Source of the DNA: JBDUDK01 sp040002995
Lineage (GTDB): Bacteria > Actinomycetota > Acidimicrobiia > Acidimicrobiales > Ilumatobacteraceae
Direction of reading: 5' to 3'
Assembly: GCA_040002995.1 (NCBI GenBank)
Contig: JBDUDK010000020.1
Location: 1 to 64,000 of the forward strand
DNA length: 64,000 bases
The notes below the pieces were generated by a model. It saw only the letters and a list, made by a program, of their open reading frames with translations, was not told the origin of the DNA and did no database searches. Made by a program: the position numbers and the translations under genes. This document shows positions 27,930 through 36,745 of this stretch, one piece after another (position 1 is the first letter of the stretch; the number at the start of each line of letters is the position of its first letter).

Positions 27930-29525
27930 ATGACGGTGAAACCGAGGTCGGCACTCCAGGCGATGCTCACCTATACGCCGGGGCGCTCGGCCGAGGCGGC
28001 CATGCAGGACTATTCGCTTGCCTCGGCGATCAAGCTGGCCTCGAACGAGGTGTCGCTGGCGCCGCTGGCTTCCGTGCAGGCCGTGATCGCCCAGGCGGCG
28101 GCGGAGGTCAATCGGTATCCCGAGCACACGGCGCCCGGGCTCAAACATCGCCTCGCCGAAGTTCTGGGTGTCGACCCCACGTGGGTCGGCGTCGGCTGCG
28201 GCTCGGTCGCGATCATCCAGCAACTGTTTCTCGCGTTTGTCGATCCCGGTGATGAAGTCGCTTTCCCCTGGCGGTCGTTCGAGGCCTATCCCATCGATGC
28301 GGCGCAGGCCGACGCGGTCGCCCGCCTCGTACCACTTCGCCGCGACGCGTTCGACATGAGCGCGCTGGCCGATGTCCTGAACGATCGGACTCGCCTCGTG
28401 CTGCTCGCCAGCCCCAACAATCCGACTGGTTCAGCCGTACGACGAGGACAGCTCGACGCGTTTTTCGAGCGCGTCGCCCCGACGACTCTCGTGGTCCTCG
28501 ACGAGGCCTACCACGAGTTCGTGACGGGCGCCGACGTGCCTGACGGTCTCGACTATGTACGCCGCTTCGACAACGTCGCGGTCCTGCGCACGTTCTCGAA
28601 GGCGTACGGCCTCGCAGGATTGCGTATCGGGTACGTCGTGGCCCGGCCTGAGGTCGTCGACGCCCTCGAGAAAGTGAGGGCGCCGTTTTCAGTGAGCTCG
28701 GTAGCGCAGCGCGCGGCTTTGGCTTCGCTCGACGCGTGGGACGAGCTCGCTGATCGATGCCGGGCGATCGTGGCCGAGCGCGGGCGGGTGGCTCAAGCGC
28801 TGCGCCGTCGAGGCTTCTCGGTGCCGGAGTCGCAGGGGAACTTCATCTACCTACCGTCGGGGGAGGTCACCGTCGATCTGGTCGCGGCGATGGAGCGCCA
28901 CGGTGTGGTGACCCGCGGGTTCGCCGGCGACGGCATTCGTGTCACCGTCGGCCAGCCCGACGAGAACGAGCAGTTTCTGGCCGCGTTCGATGCGGCGCGT
29001 CTCGATCTCGACCTCGAAGGCTCGTGGCGGTTGCCCGTCGGCGATCGCGCTGCCGCCACTGCTGACTGGCTTGATCGTCTGCATCTCGTGCGGGCCCGGC
29101 TCGACGAACACGCGAGAGGCGTGCACGCCGGGCTCACCGCTCCCGACCCGCCGAGTGGTGAACGTTGGGAAGCCGGGCAGGTGTGGGCGCACCTGGGTGA
29201 GATCGGCGAGTACTGGCTCGGAGAACTCGAGCCCGTGTTGGCCGGTGGGGGTGAGCCGGCGCCGTTCGGGCGCGTGAAATCGAACCCCGCCCGCATCGCC
29301 GCCATAGAGACGGGTCGAGCATTGGCGTCCGACCGGCACCTCAAGCAGGTACAGCGGTGTGCCGATCGGCTCGAGGCCATCATCTGCGGCCTCTCCGACT
29401 CCGAGTGGCGAGCGATCGGACGTCACTCGACGCTTGGCGACATGAGCCTCGACCGGATTCTCGAGGAGTTCCTCGTAGGTCACTACGAGCAGCACGCCGA
29501 CCAACTCGACACGCTGTGTCCGTGA
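27930..29525 (+). CDS. Aromatic aminotransferase fused to a C-terminal DinB-fold domain
   Basis: A 531-residue two-domain protein. Residues 1-360 are a HisC/PatA-type PLP aminotransferase: KLASNEV, NNPTGSAV, DEAYHEF, and the PLP lysine in RTFSKAYGLAGLRIGY. In this operon it should convert tyrosine to 4-hydroxyphenylpyruvate. Residues of about 370-531 form a DinB/maleylpyruvate-isomerase-like four-helix domain with potential metal ligands in VWAHLGEIGEYW and VGHYEQHADQL. The frame is continuous, with no internal stop or start suggesting two genes. Normal aminotransferases of this family end near residue 360. The fused domain could supply the missing maleylacetoacetate isomerase. Confidence 0.85.
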   Translation: MTVKPRSALQAMLTYTPGRSAEAAMQDYSLASAIKLASNEVSLAPLASVQAVIAQAAAEVNRYPEHTAPGLKHRLAEVLGVDPTWVGVGCGSVAIIQQLFLAFVDPGDEVAFPWRSFEAYPIDAAQADAVARLVPLRRDAFDMSALADVLNDRTRLVLLASPNNPTGSAVRRGQLDAFFERVAPTTLVVLDEAYHEFVTGADVPDGLDYVRRFDNVAVLRTFSKAYGLAGLRIGYVVARPEVVDALEKVRAPFSVSSVAQRAALASLDAWDELADRCRAIVAERGRVAQALRRRGFSVPESQGNFIYLPSGEVTVDLVAAMERHGVVTRGFAGDGIRVTVGQPDENEQFLAAFDAARLDLDLEGSWRLPVGDRAAATADWLDRLHLVRARLDEHARGVHAGLTAPDPPSGERWEAGQVWAHLGEIGEYWLGELEPVLAGGGEPAPFGRVKSNPARIAAIETGRALASDRHLKQVQRCADRLEAIICGLSDSEWRAIGRHSTLGDMSLDRILEEFLVGHYEQHADQLDTLCP

Positions 29526-29535
29526 CGGGGCCACG

Positions 29536-30762
29536 ATGAGCAGTTGGGTCGAGGTTCCCGAGGGTTCCGACTTTCCGATCGAGAACCTGGCGATGGGGGT
29601 GGGCCATCGCAGTAGCGGCCCCGCTCGTCCGTACGTCGCCATCGGTAACCACGCGCTCGATCTCGCCTCGGTGAGTGCGGATGGGTTGTTCGACAACGTG
29701 GTCGGCTCAGAGTTCGATCGACCGTCGTTGAACGCGTTTCTCGCGTTGGGCCCACGTACGTGGGGGGCGGTTCGGGAGCGTCTGACCGAACTCCTTGACG
29801 AGGGAAGCCGCCTCGTCGATCGCGTGCGCCAACACCTGGTGGCGCGCGCGCAGCTGACGATGGTGCTCCCGATCGAGGTCGCCGACTACGTCGACTTCTA
29901 TTCCTCGCTTCACCACGCCACGAACCTCGGCCGCATGTTCCGACCCGACGGCGAACCGCTGCTGCCCAACTGGCGCCACCTACCTGTCGGCTACCACGGC
30001 CGGGCGGGCACGGTCGTGGTGAGCGGCGCGTCGATACCGCGGCCATGCGGTCTGCGGACCGATGGCGAGGAGGTCGTGTTCGGCCCGAGCCGCTCACTCG
30101 ACATCGAGCTCGAGGTCGGATTCGTCGTCGGCGCCGGCAGCGAACGTGGCCATCCGGTGCGAGTCGACGACGCCGATCAGCACGTCTTCGGCGCGGTTCT
30201 GTTGAACGACTGGAGCGCCCGCGACATCCAGGCGTTCGAGTATCAGCCGCTCGGTCCGTTTCTTGCCAAGTCGTTCGCCACCTCGATCTCGCCGTGGGTC
30301 GTGCCGCTCGACGCCCTGCGGCCGTTTTTCACCGAGTCACCCGTCCAGGACCCCGCGCCCGCGGAATACCTCCGCGCGACACGCCCGTGGGCGATCCCGT
30401 TGGAGCTCGAAGTCGAACTGAACGCGACGACGATCTCGCGCACCGACTTCACCGATATGTACTGGACATTCGCCCAGCAGCTCGCGCACACGACAGTGAA
30501 CGGAGCCTCGTTGCGCCCGGGCGACCTGTACGGATCGGGCACGGTGTCGGGACCGGACCGTACGGCTCGGGGCAGCCTCATCGAGCTGACGTGGCGGGGC
30601 TCGGAACCGCTGGTGCTCGCCGATGGCTCAACGCGCACCTTCCTCGCCGATGGCGACAGCGTGACGATCCGCGGATGGTGCGGCGGTAACGGTTCAGCTC
30701 GAATTGGATTCGGCGAGGTGCAGGGCACCATCGTCGCGGCAGGTACGAAGGAGAGCTCATGA
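29536..30762 (+). CDS. fahA: Fumarylacetoacetase
   Basis: A 408-residue hydrolase that splits fumarylacetoacetate into fumarate and acetoacetate, the last step of tyrosine breakdown. Family signatures are VDFYSSLHHATNLGRMF, NWRHLPVGYHGRA, and the metal ligands Glu/Glu in DIELEVGF and Asp in NDWSARDIQ. QPLGPFLAKSF and GTVSGP are also present. It starts ten bases after the aminotransferase fusion gene, and its stop overlaps hmgA. Confidence 0.94.
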   Translation: MSSWVEVPEGSDFPIENLAMGVGHRSSGPARPYVAIGNHALDLASVSADGLFDNVVGSEFDRPSLNAFLALGPRTWGAVRERLTELLDEGSRLVDRVRQHLVARAQLTMVLPIEVADYVDFYSSLHHATNLGRMFRPDGEPLLPNWRHLPVGYHGRAGTVVVSGASIPRPCGLRTDGEEVVFGPSRSLDIELEVGFVVGAGSERGHPVRVDDADQHVFGAVLLNDWSARDIQAFEYQPLGPFLAKSFATSISPWVVPLDALRPFFTESPVQDPAPAEYLRATRPWAIPLELEVELNATTISRTDFTDMYWTFAQQLAHTTVNGASLRPGDLYGSGTVSGPDRTARGSLIELTWRGSEPLVLADGSTRTFLADGDSVTIRGWCGGNGSARIGFGEVQGTIVAAGTKESS

Positions 30763-31931
30763 CGTATTACCGCAAGGTCGGCGAAGTTCCCCGCAAGCGT
30801 CACCTGCGCTTCGTGCCTGAGGGCACCGAGAGCTTCGGCAGCGAGGAGCTCATGGGCACCCACGGCTTTTCGCAGTCGTCATCGCTGCTCTACCACCGGT
30901 ACTCGCCGTCCGCGATCGTGAGTGCTGAGCCGGTCGACGACAACCGGCCCGAACTGGTGGCCGACGCACCCCTGCTGCCCCGACATTTACGTACGGGGGA
31001 ACTGCCGCGCGGCGGCGACGTGGTCAATGGCCGTCAGGTCCTCATGGGCAACGACGACGTGGCCATCGCGTTTGTCGCCGCCGACGCCGACTCCTCGCTC
31101 TATCGCAACGCGATCGGTGATGAGCTCGTGTATGTCCAGAGCGGCCGAGGTCGACTCGAATCGGTATTCGGCACGCTCGATGTCGCGGCGGGCGATTACG
31201 TCGTGATCCCGATGTCGACCACGGTGCGTTGGGTTGTCACTGCGGGCCCGCTCGAAGCGCTCGTCCTCGAATCCGCCGGTCACCTGAATCCGCCGCAGCG
31301 CTACCTCAACGACCGGGGACAGTTCGTCGAGGGCTCGCCCTATAGCGAGCGCGACCTTCGCGGTCCGAATGAGGTGCTCGTCGTCGCCGACGATGAAGAG
31401 ACCGATGTGCTGGTTCGTCACCGCGGGGGATTGACGCGCTACCGCTATGCGCATCACCCGTTCGACGTCATCGGCTGGGACGGCACGCTCTACCCGTTCG
31501 CGTTGTCGATCCACGACTTTGAGCCCATCGTGGGCGCGATCCATCAGCCGCCGCCCGTGCATCAGACCTTCGAGGGACCGAGCCTCGTGGTGTGTTCGTT
31601 CGTGCCGAGGCCGTTCGACTTCTACCCCGGAGCTATCAAGGTGCCCTACCACCACGCGAACGTCGATTCCGACGAGGTGTTGTTCTATTCGGCGGGGAAT
31701 TTCATGAGTCGGGGCAACTCGGGCATCGGTGTCGGGTCGATCTCCATGCACCCGGCGGGTTTCGTCCACGGTCCTCAACCCGGCAGCCTCGAGCGGGCGA
31801 TCGACGCCGACCGCACCGAAGAACTCGCCGTGATGATCGATACGTTCCACCGCCTGAAGCTCACCGAGACCGCCCGCGCGATCGCGGCTCCCGAATACGC
31901 GTGGACGTGGGCGGCGTCGACCAACCGATGA
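30759..31931 (+). CDS. hmgA: Homogentisate 1,2-dioxygenase
   Basis: A 390-residue cupin-fold dioxygenase opening homogentisate to maleylacetoacetate. Iron-ligand segments are PYHHANVDSDEVLFY and SMHPAGFVHGPQPG; GRGRLESVFGTLDVAAGDYV is the N-terminal cupin. It is somewhat shorter than the roughly 430-440 residues of proteobacterial and human enzymes, as in other actinobacterial forms. It overlaps fahA and the next ligase gene by four bases each. Confidence 0.93.
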   Translation: MTYYRKVGEVPRKRHLRFVPEGTESFGSEELMGTHGFSQSSSLLYHRYSPSAIVSAEPVDDNRPELVADAPLLPRHLRTGELPRGGDVVNGRQVLMGNDDVAIAFVAADADSSLYRNAIGDELVYVQSGRGRLESVFGTLDVAAGDYVVIPMSTTVRWVVTAGPLEALVLESAGHLNPPQRYLNDRGQFVEGSPYSERDLRGPNEVLVVADDEETDVLVRHRGGLTRYRYAHHPFDVIGWDGTLYPFALSIHDFEPIVGAIHQPPPVHQTFEGPSLVVCSFVPRPFDFYPGAIKVPYHHANVDSDEVLFYSAGNFMSRGNSGIGVGSISMHPAGFVHGPQPGSLERAIDADRTEELAVMIDTFHRLKLTETARAIAAPEYAWTWAASTNR

Positions 31932-33841
31932 CCGACCGTCCGCTGTGGACGCCCTCGCCCGAGCGGGTGGCGGCCGCATCGATCACGCGGTTCGCCGGCG
32001 GACCTTTTGATTACACAGCGCTCCACCGAATCTCGGTCGACGACATGGGCATGTTCTGGTCGAAGGTCTGGGACCACGCCGAGGTATTGGGCGACAAGGG
32101 ACGAATCAACTTCGCGGCCGGCCACGACATGGCGAGCGTGCGGTTCTTCCCCGATGCCCACTTGAACGTCGCGCAGAATCTGCTCCGCGGCGGAGGGCCG
32201 GCTGCGGTGATCGCGATCGACGAGTCCGGCGGCCGGCGCCAGCTCTCGTGGGACGCGCTCCGGGCAGAGGTCGGTGCCCTTGCCGCGTGGCTCGGCGATC
32301 GTGGTGTGGGCGCGGGCGACCGCGTTGTGGCATGGATGCCGAACGTGCCCGAGACGCTCGTAACGATGTTGGCAGCCGCCGCGTTAGGCGCTGTGTTCTC
32401 GTCGACCTCACCCGACTTCGGAGTCGACGGCGTGATTGATCGCTTCGGTCAGATCGAACCGAAGGTGCTCGTCGCTACCACCGGCTACCGCTACGGGGGC
32501 AAGGCCTTCGATTGCCTCGAGCGTCTCGGCGATATCCAGGCTCGACTGCCCACCCTGCGCGGCACCCTCCTCGTCGGAGCCAATCGACCCGCACCGGCGA
32601 CGACCCCGTGGGCCGAGGCACTCGCGTTCGGCGATGGATGTGTGCCGAGGTTCGAGCGCATGCCCTTCGATCATCCGTGGTACGTGCTCTTCTCGTCGGG
32701 CACCACCGGGAAGCCGAAATGCATCGTGCACCGCGCAGGAGGCGTGCTGCTGAAGCATCTCGAGGAGCATCAACTGCAGTGCGACGTCGGACCCGACGAC
32801 CGCTTCCTCTACTTCACGACGCCGGGCTGGATGATGTGGAACTGGTTGGCGTCGGTGCTGGCATCGCAAGCCACCGTGGTGCTCTTCGACGGGTCGCCGT
32901 TTCACCCCGGCCCCGACGCCCTTTGGGACCTCACCGACGCCGAGGGCGTCACGCTGTTCGGCACTTCGGCGAAATACATCGATTCAATGGCCAAGGCCGG
33001 TCGGCGGCCGATGGCCACACACCGCCTCGACACCGTGCGCACGATCGTGTCGACCGGTTCGCCGCTGTCCCCGGAGTCGTTCGTCTACGTATACGACGCG
33101 GTCAAGACCGACGTCCACCTGGCGTCGATTTCGGGAGGCACCGACCTATGCGGCTGTTTCGTCGGCAGCGACCCGACGGGCCCGGTCTGGGCGGGTGAGA
33201 TCCAGCGTCCCGCACTCGGCATGGCCGTGGGCGTCGCGGCCGACGATGGTCGCCTTCTCGGGCCCGGCGAGAAAGGCGAGCTGGTGTGCACGGCTCCGTT
33301 CCCGTCGCTTCCACTCGGCTTCTGGGGCGACGACGACGGATCGCGCTACCGCGCCGCGTACTTCGACAAGCGCCCCGGCATGTGGAGCCACGGCGACTTC
33401 GCGTCGTGGACCGAGCACGGGGGCATCGTGATCCACGGCCGCTCCGATGCAACGCTGAACCCAGGTGGCGTGCGTATTGGTACCGCCGAGTTGTACCGCC
33501 AGGTCGAGCAGATGCCAGAGGTGCTCGAAGCGCTCGCCTTCGCGCGTGACGTCGGCGACGATGTCGAAGTCGTCCTCCTCGTCCGTCTCGACGAAGGCAT
33601 CACCCTCGACGACGATCTGGAGAAGGCGATCCGCACGCGCATCCGCACGGGTTGCTCACCACGTCACGTTCCGGCGCTCATCGTGCCGGTCGATGATCTG
33701 CCGCGCACCCGCAGCGGCAAGCTCGCCGAGCTCGCGGTTGCGGATGCCGTCAACGGCCGGACCGTGCGCAGCACCGAGGGCTTGGCCGACAGCGCCACGT
33801 TGTGGACCGCCGTCGACCGGGTGAGAGCGACCACCTACTAG
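31928..33841 (+). CDS. Acetoacetyl-CoA synthetase
   Basis: A 637-residue acyl-CoA ligase. The ATG overlaps the hmgA stop. The AMP-binding P-loop is LFSSGTTGKPKCIVHRAGG. Further motifs are YFTTPGWMMWNW, SGGTDLCGCF (typical of acetoacetate-CoA ligases) and the adenylation Lys in RTRSGKLAELAV. The N-terminal ACAS extension (MFWSKVWDHAEV) is present. It activates the acetoacetate released by fumarylacetoacetase, taking tyrosine carbon to acetyl-CoA. Confidence 0.93.
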   Translation: MTDRPLWTPSPERVAAASITRFAGGPFDYTALHRISVDDMGMFWSKVWDHAEVLGDKGRINFAAGHDMASVRFFPDAHLNVAQNLLRGGGPAAVIAIDESGGRRQLSWDALRAEVGALAAWLGDRGVGAGDRVVAWMPNVPETLVTMLAAAALGAVFSSTSPDFGVDGVIDRFGQIEPKVLVATTGYRYGGKAFDCLERLGDIQARLPTLRGTLLVGANRPAPATTPWAEALAFGDGCVPRFERMPFDHPWYVLFSSGTTGKPKCIVHRAGGVLLKHLEEHQLQCDVGPDDRFLYFTTPGWMMWNWLASVLASQATVVLFDGSPFHPGPDALWDLTDAEGVTLFGTSAKYIDSMAKAGRRPMATHRLDTVRTIVSTGSPLSPESFVYVYDAVKTDVHLASISGGTDLCGCFVGSDPTGPVWAGEIQRPALGMAVGVAADDGRLLGPGEKGELVCTAPFPSLPLGFWGDDDGSRYRAAYFDKRPGMWSHGDFASWTEHGGIVIHGRSDATLNPGGVRIGTAELYRQVEQMPEVLEALAFARDVGDDVEVVLLVRLDEGITLDDDLEKAIRTRIRTGCSPRHVPALIVPVDDLPRTRSGKLAELAVADAVNGRTVRSTEGLADSATLWTAVDRVRATTY

Positions 33842-33857
33842 CGTCGAGGGATCGCCC

Positions 33858-34430
33858 ATGACCAACAGTGACTACCCGTGGGAGCCGCCGGTCGCCGGTA
33901 CGGAGGTCGAGCACCTCATTGGTGCGCTCGACCGGCTGCGTGCGACCTTCCGCTGGAAGGCCGACGATCTCGACGCGGCGGGGCTGCAGACCCACATCGG
34001 CGCCTCCTCACTGACCATCGGCAGTCTGCTCAAGCACCTCGCTGCCGCGGAGGACTACATGTTCACCGTCAAGATGAGCGGGGAGCCGATAGGTGCGCCG
34101 TGGGACGCGATGGGCTGGGACGGCAATGGCGACTGGGCGTTCACGTTTGCGGCGGACGACGAATCCCCCGAGCAGCTCTACGCGTTGTGGGACGGTGCCG
34201 TTGAGCGATCTCGTGCACGGCTCGGCGGGGCCCTGGCCAACGGTGGACTCGATCAGCTCGTCCATATCTCATGGCCCGACGGTCGCCATGCCAGCCTGCG
34301 CCGGCTCGTCTGCGACCTGATCGAGGAATACGGCCGGCACGCCGGCCATGCCGATCTGCTCCGCGAGGCCGTGGATGGAAGGGTCGGTGAGGACCCTCCG
34401 GCCCGATGGCAACCGAAGAGCCGACCGTAG
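33858..34430 (+). CDS. DinB/DUF664 family protein, candidate mycothiol-dependent isomerase
   Basis: A 190-residue four-helix protein, last gene of the tyrosine operon (16 bp after the ligase). Metal-ligand positions of the DinB fold are His in LLKHLAAAEDYMF and the pair in EEYGRHAGHADLLREA, the DUF664 signature. DinB proteins include mycothiol-dependent maleylpyruvate isomerase and mycothiol/bacillithiol S-transferases. The operon lacks a recognisable maleylacetoacetate isomerase, so this is a leading candidate (inference). DUF664 proteins are numerous and mostly uncharacterised, so the link is not proof. Confidence 0.78.
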   Translation: MTNSDYPWEPPVAGTEVEHLIGALDRLRATFRWKADDLDAAGLQTHIGASSLTIGSLLKHLAAAEDYMFTVKMSGEPIGAPWDAMGWDGNGDWAFTFAADDESPEQLYALWDGAVERSRARLGGALANGGLDQLVHISWPDGRHASLRRLVCDLIEEYGRHAGHADLLREAVDGRVGEDPPARWQPKSRP

Positions 34431-34433
34431 GTC

Positions 34434-35150
34434 CTACGTCGCTCCTTCCAGCTCGGCGAGGTCGCGCTGCGCGTAACGGTTGTGCCAGAACTCTTCCTCG
34501 AGCACGGTGTAGAGGCATTCCTGTAGCGGGACCGTGCCGTTCTCGAGTACCTCGATCGGTCGTGTGAAGTCGGTCGACGAAACCGATGCGAGATAGTCGC
34601 GAAAGCGCGTGGTGCGATCCGCACGCACAGCAAGGGCCTCCGAGACCGACGGCCTCAGGTCGTAATCGAGGCCGGGCCACGGGAAGTCGACGGAGCCCTT
34701 GTTCGGCAACCCGGTCGCGTGGAAGGCCTCGCCGAGGACCGGCGCGGTGAACCACTTGTCCATCGCGAAGACGAGATGTCGCAGCGTCTGGACGAAGGAC
34801 CACTCGCCGTCGACCGACTCGTGCAGCTTGTCTTCCGGGAGAGCTTGCGCCCGGCTGATGATCTTGGCCCACTCGTCTTCGAGAGCCGACCACGCGGCGC
34901 GCATGCCTTCTGGGTCGGAAGGACGCAGCATCGCGCGCAACGGGTACCACGGGTCACGCTCGTTCACGTAGGCCGTGACATCGACACCGTTGATGACAAC
35001 CTTGTCGACGAGCGCGTCGATGTCGACGTTGACTAACCAGGCGTGGCTGATCTTCACGTCGGTGAGGTTGACGTCACGAAAGAGGGCGCCTCTGAGATCG
35101 GCGCCCCAGAACACGGCTTCCGCGAGATCGCCCTCGAACTCCTCCGGCAT
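34434..35150 (-). CDS. Pentapeptide-repeat/DinB fusion protein
   Basis: A 238-residue protein. Residues 1-50 form a short pentapeptide-repeat-like stretch (LAEAVFWGADLRGALFRDVNL). The rest is a DinB-type helical domain with a His in LRHLVFAMDKWF and another in EEEFWHNRYAQRDL. It converges on the tyrosine operon, with three bases between stops. The function is unknown; a thiol-linked transferase role is possible from the fold. Confidence 0.75.
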   Translation of the reverse strand: MPEEFEGDLAEAVFWGADLRGALFRDVNLTDVKISHAWLVNVDIDALVDKVVINGVDVTAYVNERDPWYPLRAMLRPSDPEGMRAAWSALEDEWAKIISRAQALPEDKLHESVDGEWSFVQTLRHLVFAMDKWFTAPVLGEAFHATGLPNKGSVDFPWPGLDYDLRPSVSEALAVRADRTTRFRDYLASVSSTDFTRPIEVLENGTVPLQECLYTVLEEEFWHNRYAQRDLAELEGAT

Positions 35151-35254
35151 GCTGCCCTCCCGTCGCTTCGCTGCCGTTCAGCGTGCAGCTTCCTCAAGTC
35201 TGCACGACTGCCGCAAGCGCTGTCACCGTCAGAGGGCGGTGCGAGAATGAGCAT

Positions 35255-36064
35255 ATGGAGAGACGTTCGCTGGCGTCGAAGCATGCCGATGCGGCGTTGG
35301 TGCCGATCATCGGGATGGGCACATCGAAGACATTGGACACCGACGATCTCGCACTTGCCGGCGACGTGGTGTCGGCGGCGCTCGACAGCGGCACAACCCT
35401 ATTCGACTCTTCGCCGATGTACGGCAAGGCGGAGCGAACGTTGGGGGCCGCGCTCGAGGGTCGTCGTTCCGCGGCGGTCGTCGCCACGAAGGTGTGGACC
35501 GACGACGACGAGGTGGCGGAGCGTCAGATCGCCGCGTCGCTGTCGTTCTACGGCGGCCATATCGAGCTGTTGCAGATTCACAACATGGTGCGCTGGCCCG
35601 AGCGGCTGCGACGCATTGAAGAGCTGCGCGACTCGGGTCAGGTGACGCTGGTGGGTGCGACGCATTGGAAGGCGTCGAGCTTCGACGAGCTCGAGGCGGC
35701 GATGGTCACCGGTCGCCTCGACGCAATTCAGATTCCGTACAACCCACGGGAACGGGAGGTCGAGGACCGCTTGTTACCGCTGGCCGCCGAGCTCGGGCTG
35801 GGTGTTTTGATCATGCGCCCGTTCGCCGCGGCCGATCTGATGCGGACCTCTCCGCCCCCCGCCGAACTGGCACCGCTCGAGCACTTCGGCATTCACACGT
35901 GGGCACAGGCGTTGCTGCAGTGGGGACTGAGCCACCCGGCCACCACCGTGTCGATCCCCGCCACGTCGAAGCCGAATAGGGCAACAGAGAATGCCGCAGC
36001 CGGCGACGCCATGCCTCTCGACGACGAGCACCGCCGCTTGATCAGCCGCCTGGCAGGGGCCTGA
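35255..36064 (+). CDS. Aldo/keto reductase family protein
   Basis: A 269-residue TIM-barrel oxidoreductase from ATG 35255. The catalytic tetrad is visible: Asp and Tyr in LFDSSPMYGKAE, Lys in VATKVW and His in LLQIHNMV. The NAD(P)-binding end has SIPATSKPNRATENA. The substrate is not evident. GAGAAT six bases before the ATG is a weak candidate -10 box. Confidence 0.85.
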   Translation: MERRSLASKHADAALVPIIGMGTSKTLDTDDLALAGDVVSAALDSGTTLFDSSPMYGKAERTLGAALEGRRSAAVVATKVWTDDDEVAERQIAASLSFYGGHIELLQIHNMVRWPERLRRIEELRDSGQVTLVGATHWKASSFDELEAAMVTGRLDAIQIPYNPREREVEDRLLPLAAELGLGVLIMRPFAAADLMRTSPPPAELAPLEHFGIHTWAQALLQWGLSHPATTVSIPATSKPNRATENAAAGDAMPLDDEHRRLISRLAGA

Positions 36065-36079
36065 GTTGAGGTGGGTCAG

Positions 36080-36592
36080 CTAGTTGCTGTCGGCGAGGAT
36101 GGTCGCCGCGTCGTCGGCGGTCATGGGCGGGCCGACTGGCCTGAGGTCGTGTCGCGCGGCGACGCGGATGAGTTCGTCCATGGGCGGAAACGATGGCTGC
36201 TCCGGTACGACGTGTTTGGGGGCCCGGACACCCAACTCCGTCACGAAGTCCCGGAACGTCGCGTTGTCGTGGACGGTGAGGATTCGTGCCGGTTGATTTC
36301 CGACGACTCTGAACGTGTGCGGGATGCCTCGGGGCATCGACACCCAGTGCCCGGCACCGATCATCATCTCGTCGTCGCCGCAGCGCACCGCCATCTCACC
36401 CTCGAGCACGTACCAGGTGTCATCGAGCTCGTCGTGAATGTGGAGCGCCGGAGAGTGGCCGACGGGCAACGTCATCTCCATCACAACGCTTGTCGCTTTG
36501 CCCGCTGGCTTGTGCTCGACGACAAGGGTGTCGAGAAACCACCAGGCCGCGGCGTTCTCGTTCCCCGGTCCGTCGACGATTGCTGTGCTCAT
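36080..36592 (-). CDS. Cupin-domain protein
   Basis: A 170-residue single cupin from ATG 36592, preceded by AAGGAGA. The metal-binding cupin motif 1 is HIHDELDDTWYVLEGEM and motif 2 is SMPRGIPHTFRV. Such small cupins may be dioxygenases, isomerases or sensors of aromatic compounds. It diverges from a MarR regulator with which it shares operator repeats, so it is probably induced when the regulator is released (inference). Confidence 0.82.
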   Translation of the reverse strand: MSTAIVDGPGNENAAAWWFLDTLVVEHKPAGKATSVVMEMTLPVGHSPALHIHDELDDTWYVLEGEMAVRCGDDEMMIGAGHWVSMPRGIPHTFRVVGNQPARILTVHDNATFRDFVTELGVRAPKHVVPEQPSFPPMDELIRVAARHDLRPVGPPMTADDAATILADSN

Positions 36593-36635
36593 GTTGATCT
36601 CCTTCTCGCTGATAGTCAACATCTATTACGATCAG

Positions 36636-36664
36636 ATTATAAGGTAACCTGACGAAAGAGTCAA
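36636..36664 (-). promoter_or_regulatory. Near-consensus promoter of the cupin gene
   Basis: On the minus strand TTGACT (36659-36664) and a perfect TATAAT (36636-36641) are spaced by 17 bases. This is the best sigma-70 type promoter in the window. Its spacer holds a copy of the AGGTARCCTGACGA repeat (36642-36655). Confidence 0.7.
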
Positions 36665-36742
36665 GCGTTGCACTAACTTCATGGAGTAGGTCCATTATTT
36701 AGTCAGGTTTGTAGACGAGTTATCGATGAGGTAGCCTGACGA
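36642..36742. promoter_or_regulatory. Repeated operator boxes of the MarR regulator and its own promoter
   Basis: AGGTAACCTGACGA (36642-36655) and AGGTAGCCTGACGA (36729-36742) differ at one base. A third, inverted copy reads TAGTCAGGTTT (36700-36710). The first lies between -10 and -35 of the cupin promoter. The last covers the probable marR -10 (TAGCCT, 36732-36737), which pairs with TTGTAG (36709-36714) at 17 bases. Binding at these boxes would repress both genes. Confidence 0.6.
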
Positions 36743-36745
36743 TCT

